Shown piece by piece: positions 58,540 through 64,000 of a stretch of 64,000 bases of DNA. Both the position numbers and the translations under genes were made by a program. Source of the DNA: Salegentibacter sp. R32. GTDB taxonomy: Bacteria; Bacteroidota; Bacteroidia; Flavobacteriales; Flavobacteriaceae. Numbering within the stretch: the first letter of the stretch is position 1; every line of letters begins with the position of its first letter. Location: positions 1 to 64,000 of the forward strand of contig NZ_RXOM01000004.1 in NCBI RefSeq assembly GCF_008692195.1, read 5' to 3'. The notes beneath the pieces are model-generated. The model was not told where the DNA came from. It saw only the letters and a list, made by a program, of their open reading frames with translations, and did no database searches.

Positions 58540-60558
58540 TTAACTTAGCAAGCTCGGGTCTACTTTGTTGGGCAGAGTTACTTTTAAATTAGGCTCATTA
58601 TCCATCGCTCGTTTAATAGCAAAAATGGCTTCATCATTTCTAGCCCAAGATCTTCTGGAAATTCCGTTATTAACATCCCAAAAAAGCATTGACTCTAAGC
58701 GTCTTGCAGCATCTTTACTACCATCAAGAAGCATGCCAAAACCACCGTTAATCACTTCTCCCCAGCCAACGCCGCCGCCGTTGTGAATACTTACCCAAGT
58801 TGCGCCTCTAAAGCTATCACCAATAACATTTTGTATCGCCATATCTGCGGTAAATCGACTACCATCGTAAATATTAGAAGTTTCACGATAAGGAGAATCT
58901 GTTCCAGAAACATCGTGATGATCTCTACCTAATACTACCGGACCTATTTTACCGGCTTCAATCGCTTCGTTAAAAGCCTTGGCAATTTTAATTCTTCCTT
59001 CAGCATCTGCATATAAAATTCGTGCTTGAGACCCTACAACAAGTTTATTTTCTTGCGCACCTTTGATCCAAGTGATATTATCCTGCATTTGCTGCTGAAT
59101 TTCTTCCGGAGCGTCTTTTTTCAATTCTTCTAGAACCGAAGTTGCAATTTCATCGGTTTTCAATAAATCTTCAGCTTTCCCTGAAGTACAAACCCATCGA
59201 AATGGCCCAAAACCATAATCGAAACACATTGGTCCCATGATGTCTTGTACATAACTTGGATAGGCCCATCTCCCGGCCTCTTCCCCAAGGGAAGAGGAGC
59301 TGACTAATTCTCCTTTTTTATTTTTATAAATTTTTGCTCCGGCGCGAGAGGCTTCTAGTAAGAACGCATTTCCGTAGTCAAAAAAGTAAGTTCCTTTAGC
59401 GGTATGTTTGTTGATCGCATCTGCTTGTCGTTTTAAACTGCGCTGCACTTCTTTTTTAAATTGCTCAGGATTATTGGCCATCATTTCATTAGCTTCTTCA
59501 TAAGAAAGACCAACCGGATAATAACCACCCGCCCACGGATTGTGCAATGAGGTTTGATCGCTACCTAAATCGATATGCAGATTTTCTTCATCAAACTTTT
59601 CCCAAACGTCAACGATATTTCCGGCATAGGCGATCGAAATGGTTTCTTTATCTTCTTGTGCTTTTCGTACTCGAATCACTAATTCATCTACATTTTCAAT
59701 AACCTCTTTCACCCAACCTTGTGAATGTCTTGTTTGGGTAGCTTTTGGGTTAACTTCTGCACAAACCGTTACACAACCGGCAATATCACCGGCTTTAGGT
59801 TGCGCGCCACTCATCCCTCCAAGTCCGGAAGTAACAAAAAGTCCGCCTTTAGGTTCTTTTTTTATTTTTCTAAATCCGTTAAGAACAGTGATCGTAGTTC
59901 CGTGAACAATTCCCTGCGGACCGATATACATATAGCTTCCCGCAGTCATTTGTCCGTATTGCGTAACGCCAAGCGCGTTGAATTTTTCCCAATCGTCGGG
60001 TTGCGAATAATTTGGGATCATCATTCCGTTGGTAACGACTACTCTTGGCGCATCTTTATGGGAAGGAAATAATCCCATCGGGTGACCGCTGTACATCGCA
60101 AGCGTTTGCTCATCGGTCATCTCGGCTAAATATTTCATCGTTAATAAATACTGTGCCCAGTTTTGAAAAACCGCTCCGTTGCCTCCATAAGTAATCAATT
60201 CATGCGGATGCTGAGCCACCGCATAATCCAAGTTATTTTGAATCATTAGCATAATGGCTTTCGCCTGTTGACTTGCTCCCGGATATTCATCGATAGGACG
60301 TGCATACATTTTGTAATCGGGACGAAAGCGATACATATAAATTCTTCCATAGGTTTCTAACTCTTCTTTAAACTCAGGAAGTAATGTAGCGTGGTGTTGA
60401 GGTTCAAAATAGCGTAATGCATTTTGCAAGGCTAATTTCTTTTCATCTTTCGATAAGATTTCTTTTCGCTTTGGCGCATGATTTATAGTGGTATCGTATT
60501 CTTTTTTGGGAGGTAATTCGTTGGGAATTCCTTGTAATATGGTTTGTTTGAAATTCAT
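58540..60558 (-). CDS. hutU: Urocanate hydratase
   Basis: 672 residues, near the length of the Bacteroidetes type. It converts urocanate to imidazolone propionate in histidine degradation using bound NAD. VTSGLGGMSGAQPKAGDIAG, VQDIMGPMCFDYGFGPFRWV followed by CTSG, and DHHDVSGTDSPYRETSNI are conserved. Residues about 411-427 (GELVSSSSLGEEAGRWA) are encoded by a CCTCTTCCC/GGGAAGAGG hairpin repeat inserted just before YPSYVQD. No other hut gene lies in the window. A heptamer tandem repeat precedes the start. Confidence 0.95.
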   Translation of the reverse strand: MNFKQTILQGIPNELPPKKEYDTTINHAPKRKEILSKDEKKLALQNALRYFEPQHHATLLPEFKEELETYGRIYMYRFRPDYKMYARPIDEYPGASQQAKAIMLMIQNNLDYAVAQHPHELITYGGNGAVFQNWAQYLLTMKYLAEMTDEQTLAMYSGHPMGLFPSHKDAPRVVVTNGMMIPNYSQPDDWEKFNALGVTQYGQMTAGSYMYIGPQGIVHGTTITVLNGFRKIKKEPKGGLFVTSGLGGMSGAQPKAGDIAGCVTVCAEVNPKATQTRHSQGWVKEVIENVDELVIRVRKAQEDKETISIAYAGNIVDVWEKFDEENLHIDLGSDQTSLHNPWAGGYYPVGLSYEEANEMMANNPEQFKKEVQRSLKRQADAINKHTAKGTYFFDYGNAFLLEASRAGAKIYKNKKGELVSSSSLGEEAGRWAYPSYVQDIMGPMCFDYGFGPFRWVCTSGKAEDLLKTDEIATSVLEELKKDAPEEIQQQMQDNITWIKGAQENKLVVGSQARILYADAEGRIKIAKAFNEAIEAGKIGPVVLGRDHHDVSGTDSPYRETSNIYDGSRFTADMAIQNVIGDSFRGATWVSIHNGGGVGWGEVINGGFGMLLDGSKDAARRLESMLFWDVNNGISRRSWARNDEAIFAIKRAMDNEPNLKVTLPNKVDPSLLS
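59266..59312. repeat. Hairpin repeat inserted in hutU
   Basis: Arms CCTCTTCCC (59277-59285) and GGGAAGAGG (59289-59297) with flanking CCCATCTCCCGG and AGCTGA. It sits inside the hutU frame without breaking it, in a loop where family members I know have no such sequence. Confidence 0.65.
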
Positions 60559-60567
60559 AACTTATTT

Positions 60568-60616
60568 TTCAGTGTTCAGTGTTCAGTGTTCAGTGTTCAG
60601 TGTTCAGTGTTCAGTG
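60568..60616 (+). repeat. Seven tandem copies of TTCAGTG
   Basis: 49 bases, exactly seven perfect 7-bp units, between the hutU start (60558) and the end of the four-helix-bundle gene; the last unit overlaps the codons at its 3' end. Located in the hutU 5' region, so copy-number change could alter spacing. Confidence 0.9.
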
Positions 60617-60985
60617 AGATGATTTTACGCCAAATTTGTGCGGATTTTGAATCATATAATTGATGAGTTTTCCTACTTTTTCACTTCGCTGGGTTAACTC
60701 TTGGTAAAGATTTTCATTAATATAATTACAGCGAAAGGCAAACTCTATCCAAACTTGTGTTTCTGCATTTTCTGCATCACAATCGGTTAATTTGCTTTTA
60801 AAATGTCTAGGATAGGGACGTTTACGATAGGCTTCAGCTAAATTTGCAGTAACACTTCTAGAAGATCTTCTTACTTGATCGGTTAATGAGTAAATTTCTT
60901 CTTTGGGAAATTTCTTAGATACATTAAAAACCTTCATAGCAAGTTCTATGGATTTTTGATAGGCTAATAAATCTTGAAATTTCAT
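60611..60985 (-). CDS. Four-helix-bundle protein (23S rRNA intervening-sequence family)
   Basis: 124 residues, third family member in the window. LLAYQKSIELAMKVFNVSKK, SLTDQVRRSSRSVTANLAEA (signature), and NAETQVWIEFAFRCNYINEN. It lies between the heptamer repeat and an AGTCTGC/GCAGACT inverted repeat (61008-61040), without the clear terminal pairs of the two paa copies. Function unknown. Confidence 0.85.
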   Translation of the reverse strand: MKFQDLLAYQKSIELAMKVFNVSKKFPKEEIYSLTDQVRRSSRSVTANLAEAYRKRPYPRHFKSKLTDCDAENAETQVWIEFAFRCNYINENLYQELTQRSEKVGKLINYMIQNPHKFGVKSSH

Positions 60986-61007
60986 CTATCCTTAATTTTA
61001 AATGTTA

Positions 61008-61040
61008 AGTCTGCAAACTGTTTACTGCGAACTGCAGACT
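61008..61040. repeat. AGTCTGC/GCAGACT inverted repeat
   Basis: Perfect 7-bp arms around AAACTGTTTACTGCGAAC. It overlaps the end of the small gene at 61039. It may be a boundary of the four-helix-bundle unit. Confidence 0.4.
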
Positions 61041-61191
61041 ATTCAGTTTTTTTATCATATCCGTAAGGGCAATGTCTGCAACCGCTTTTGCAACAATAGC
61101 CACGCTTTAAATGATATTGTTCGGTGAAACAGCGATAACCCTCCGGGGTTAAGTAATAATCTCCTTCTTCTATGGGAATGCGTTTACTCAT
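61039..61191 (-). CDS. DUF5522 small Cys-rich protein
   Basis: 50 residues: MSKRIPIEEGDYYLTPEGYR, then CFTEQYHLKRGYCCKSGC, then RHCPYGYDKKTE. The LKRGYCCKSGCRHCPYG core with four cysteines is the DUF5522 signature and probably binds a metal. Start ATG at 61191 and stop at 61039. Conserved in Bacteroidetes, function unknown. Confidence 0.85.
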   Translation of the reverse strand: MSKRIPIEEGDYYLTPEGYRCFTEQYHLKRGYCCKSGCRHCPYGYDKKTE

Positions 61192-61289
61192 AATTATTCC
61201 CAAAAATAAGGATTAAATTTTGGAAATTTTAAAATAAACAAGCTTCTGGATTGTTTAAATTTTAATTTTGTTGTTTAATATTAGAAGGA

Positions 61290-62201
61290 ATGAATTTCAG
61301 CAAAATTCAGAAAATAAAAAATCCGTTTCTAAATTCCCAAGCAAAACTTTACATCAAACGTGAAGATTTGCTTCATCCTTTTGTTTCCGGGAATAAATTT
61401 AGAAAGTTGAAATACAATTTGCTGAAAGCAAAAGAAGAAAAGAAAACTTCTATTGTTACTTTTGGCGGAGCGTTTTCAAATCATATTTCAGCTACCGCCG
61501 CGGCGTGTAAAGAGCAAGGTTTTAAAAGTGTCGGGATTATCCGCGGGGAAGAATTAGGTGAAAATCTTGAAAAAACTCTAGGAGGAAATCCTACCCTAAA
61601 ATTTGCCCATGATTGCGGAATGAAATTTAAATTTATTTCAAGAACTGCTTACCGAGAAAAAAACAGTACTGATTTTTTAGCTTCAATTGAAAAAGAGTTT
61701 CCCGATAGTTTTATTGTTCCAGAAGGTGGTACTAATGATTTAGCCGTAAAAGGCTGTGAAGAAATTTTAACTAAAGAAGATACACAATTCGATATTATTT
61801 GCTGCCCAGTGGGAACCGGTGGGACTATTTCCGGTCTAATAAATTCTTCAAAAGAGCATCAAACAATTTATGGCTTTCCGGCATTAAAAGGTGATTTTTT
61901 GAAAAAAGAAATCGATAAATTTGCCAAAAAAAATAACTATCAATTAATAATAGATTATCATTTTGGCGGTTATGCTAAAGTAAATGTGGAGTTAATTGAA
62001 TTTATTAATAAGTTTAAGCAAGAAAATAACATTCCGTTAGACCCGATTTATACCGGAAAAATGGTATATGGGATTTTCGATATGTTGAAGAAAGAAAAAT
62101 TAAATAATAAAAAAATACTGTTGATTCACACCGGAGGACTACAAGGAATCGAAGGGATGAATAAACGATTAGCAAAGAAAAACTTACCTTTAATTAAGTG
62201 A
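61290..62201 (+). CDS. ACC deaminase / D-cysteine desulfhydrase family PLP enzyme
   Basis: 303 residues. PLP lysine in KREDLLHPFVSGNKFRKLKY, TFGGAFSNHISATAAACKEQ, and the phosphate loop CCPVGTGGTISGLINSS. Tryptophan-synthase-beta fold type II. D-cysteine desulfhydrase activity is more common than ACC deaminase in this family. The stop codon overlaps the start of the next gene (TGATG). Confidence 0.88.
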   Translation: MNFSKIQKIKNPFLNSQAKLYIKREDLLHPFVSGNKFRKLKYNLLKAKEEKKTSIVTFGGAFSNHISATAAACKEQGFKSVGIIRGEELGENLEKTLGGNPTLKFAHDCGMKFKFISRTAYREKNSTDFLASIEKEFPDSFIVPEGGTNDLAVKGCEEILTKEDTQFDIICCPVGTGGTISGLINSSKEHQTIYGFPALKGDFLKKEIDKFAKKNNYQLIIDYHFGGYAKVNVELIEFINKFKQENNIPLDPIYTGKMVYGIFDMLKKEKLNNKKILLIHTGGLQGIEGMNKRLAKKNLPLIK

Positions 62202-63076
62202 TGAAACTAAAATTAGTAACAAGTATTGTGATAGTGGCGTTGGTGCTTTCTGCGTGTGGTGGTGCAAAGAAGAAAGTAAACGGCTATAATAAACGAAAAG
62301 GAGCGGCAAATACAGAAGTGGTAGAACCTCCAAAACCTCCTAAAACAAAAGCTCCCAAAAAAGTAACTGAAGAAAAAGTTGAGGAAATTAATGAAACCGA
62401 GAAATCAAGAGAGAATAATACGCCGGTTTTTAAAGATAATGTAGAACGCTACGTTTATAATTTTGCAGACATTGCTAAAGATGAAATGAAGCTTTATGGC
62501 ATTCCTGCAAGTATTACTTTGGCACAAGGGGTTTTAGAGTCAAATGCAGGACAAGGTGAATTAACGGTGAAGTCTAACAATCATTTTGGTATAAAATGTA
62601 ATGGCTGGCAAGGTGAGAAAGTATATCACGATGATGACGCATTGGATGAATGTTTCAGAAAATATAACAATCCAAAATACTCATTTCGGGATCATTCACT
62701 TTTCTTAACCGATAGAAGAAGATACGCCTCCTTATTCGAGTTGAATCGGGACGATTATGAAGCTTGGGCTTACGGCTTAAAATCTGCCGGTTATGCTACC
62801 GATCCCAAATATCCTGCTAAATTAATAAGTATTATCGAGCGTTACGAGCTTTACAAATACGATGATGAAGTTTTAGGAAATGGAAACCGAAAAGGAAAAG
62901 CTAAAAATAAAGTAAAAGTAGATTATACCAGTATTCGCTATACCGTAAAAAAAGGCGATACTTTGTATAGTATTTCCAAACAATATGGATTGAGTATAGA
63001 AGAATTAAAAAAGCTTAATAATTTAAAATCAAATAATCTTGCTATAGGGCAAAAGCTTTATGTGAAGTCCTTATAA
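62201..63076 (+). CDS. Glucosaminidase lipoprotein with LysM domain
   Basis: 291 residues. Lipoprotein signal (LVTSIVIVALVLSACGG), a Pro/Lys-rich linker, glucosaminidase domain (about 85-225: YGIPASITLAQGVLESNAGQ, NNHFGIKCNGWQGEKVYHDD, FRDHSLFLTDRRRYASLF, with the catalytic Glu in LESNAG) and a C-terminal LysM (YTVKKGDTLYSISKQYGLSI). Cleaves peptidoglycan glycan strands; outer-membrane anchored. Confidence 0.93.
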   Translation: MKLKLVTSIVIVALVLSACGGAKKKVNGYNKRKGAANTEVVEPPKPPKTKAPKKVTEEKVEEINETEKSRENNTPVFKDNVERYVYNFADIAKDEMKLYGIPASITLAQGVLESNAGQGELTVKSNNHFGIKCNGWQGEKVYHDDDALDECFRKYNNPKYSFRDHSLFLTDRRRYASLFELNRDDYEAWAYGLKSAGYATDPKYPAKLISIIERYELYKYDDEVLGNGNRKGKAKNKVKVDYTSIRYTVKKGDTLYSISKQYGLSIEELKKLNNLKSNNLAIGQKLYVKSL

Positions 63077-63111
63077 AAATATGATTATTCGTAATAAATC
63101 ATAAAATGCTT

Positions 63112-63220
63112 CGTCACGCTAAACTTGATTCAGGGTCTCATCCTAAAGGTTTTACTTTTTATTTCTTTATGAGATTCCAGATCAAGCCCGCCTGCCGGAC
63201 AGGCAGATACGGAAAGACGA
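63112..63220. repeat. Long dispersed inverted repeat, second copy
   Basis: CGTCACGCTAAACTTGATTC...GGTCTCA left arm and TGAGATTCCAGATCAAG... ACGGAAAGACG right arm. The right arm is again split by a GC-rich palindrome CGCCTGCCGGACAGGCAG. Same layout as 17024-17131. Confidence 0.65.
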
Positions 63221-63259
63221 AAATATCTTACGGATATTCAAATTACAAAAATACAATTT

Positions 63260-64000
63260 ATGATATACCAAAGAAGCAGTCAACTTTTTCAAGAAGCAAA
63301 AAAATACATTCCTGGTGGAGTAAATTCGCCTGTTCGTGCCTTTAGCGCAGTTGGAGGAGAGCCACTTTTTATTAAAGAAGCCAAAGGAGCGTATTTGTAT
63401 GATGAAGACGGCAATAAACTCATCGATTACATCAACTCTTGGGGGCCAATGATCTTAGGTCACGCTCACGAGCCGGTAATCAATGCGGTCATTGAAAAAA
63501 CGAAAAAAGGAACTTCTTTTGGAACACCCACCGAAATCGAAACTGAAATCGCTAAACTAGCGGTTTCGATGGTGCCCAATATCGATAAAATTAGAATGGT
63601 AAACAGCGGTACAGAAGCTTGTATGAGCGCGGTGCGCTTGGCAAGAGGTTTTACTAAAAAAGATAAGATCATCAAATTTGCCGGTTGTTATCACGGGCAT
63701 AGCGATTCATTTTTAATACAAGCGGGTAGTGGAGCCGTTACTTTTGGAACGCCTAATAGTCCCGGTGTAACTAAAGGAACCGCGCAAGATACTTTATTGG
63801 CGCAATACAATAATTTACTTTCTGTTGAAGAGTTGGTAAAAGCCAATCAAGGAGAAATTGCTTGTGTTATTTTAGAACCGGTTGCGGGAAATATGGGTTG
63901 TATTCCACCACAAAAAGGATTTTTAGAAGGTTTACGTAAACTTTGTGATGAAAATGATATCCTTTTAATTTTTGATGAAGTAATGACCGGTTTTCGCTTA
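63260..64000 (+). CDS. hemL: Glutamate-1-semialdehyde 2,1-aminomutase (partial, runs off the right edge)
   Basis: The first 247 residues are present from ATG 63260. [76 protein letters not shown] and [12 protein letters not shown] are all conserved. The PLP lysine lies beyond the edge. It makes 5-aminolevulinate for haem, cobalamin and related tetrapyrroles. Confidence 0.95.
   Translation, partial: MIYQRSSQLFQEAKKYIPGGVNSPVRAFSAVGGEPLFIKEAKGAYLYDEDGNKLIDYINSWGPMILGHAHEPVINAVIEKTKKGTSFGTPTEIETEIAKLAVSMVPNIDKIRMVNSGTEACMSAVRLARGFTKKDKIIKFAGCYHGHSDSFLIQAGSGAVTFGTPNSPGVTKGTAQDTLLAQYNNLLSVEELVKANQGEIACVILEPVAGNMGCIPPQKGFLEGLRKLCDENDILLIFDEVMTGFRL

Noticed and set aside
60568-60616. CRISPR-like repeats
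   Set aside because: Units are 7 bp, directly adjacent, with no spacers.

Overview
This 64 kb window reads as a chromosomal segment of a low-GC marine or soil Flavobacteriaceae species (Bacteroidetes). Pointers to this are a type IX secretion sorting domain, TTTG / TAnnTTTG promoter boxes, DUF2480, DUF4230, GSCFA and DUF5522 proteins, a fused E1 alpha/beta 2-oxoacid dehydrogenase and a Bacteroidetes-length urocanate hydratase. No rRNA, tRNA, CRISPR array or complete insertion sequence was found. All calls were made by eye from the sequence, and no database search was run.

Layout. 1-1.9 kb: two paralogous small membrane-protein genes in an integron-like cassette arrangement beside a decayed tyrosine recombinase. 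1.9-3.3 kb: an Fe-S type (SufR-like) repressor divergent from an Mn-type superoxide dismutase. 3.3-11.6 kb: an RND efflux system, a frameshifted ferredoxin-adenylate cyclase, DUF2480, a flavin reductase and an unknown protein. 11.8-20.3 kb: an AraC regulator and a long run of oxidoreductases, cupins, acetyltransferases and a tautomerase, which looks like an electrophile/aldehyde stress operon. 20.4-29.2 kb: an H-NOX nitric oxide sensor, a PAS histidine kinase, a FIST (NosP-type) protein, a second histidine kinase, a LytTR response regulator, and a large type IX secreted protein. Matching direct repeats sit upstream of these genes. 29.3-33.6 kb: lipoproteins, a LemA/TPM cluster, a MerR regulator and an M23 peptidase. 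33.7-38.3 kb: alaS, GSCFA and DUF4230 genes. 38.5-56.6 kb: a phenylacetate degradation cluster (TetR/PaaR-like regulator, paaE, A, B, C, D, G, H, I, J, Z, an enoyl-CoA hydratase, paaY) continuing into a 2-oxoacid dehydrogenase E2 and E1. 56.6-64 kb: a flavoprotein reductase, DUF4136, hutU, DUF5522, an ACC-deaminase family protein, a LysM glucosaminidase and the start of hemL.

The most unusual property is the density of small repeats and one-gene insertions. Palindromic repeats of several families fill the gaps between genes. They are nested inside one another and have entered three coding sequences in frame (alaS, paaH, hutU). Four small genes in or next to the paa operon (two four-helix-bundle proteins, a GIY-YIG nuclease, a GxxExxY protein) are each bracketed by inverted repeats, as if each were a mobile one-gene unit. 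The second strong point is the nitric-oxide sensing cluster, in which two different haem-sensor families are each paired with a similar kinase beside one LytTR regulator whose predicted binding repeats recur at three places.
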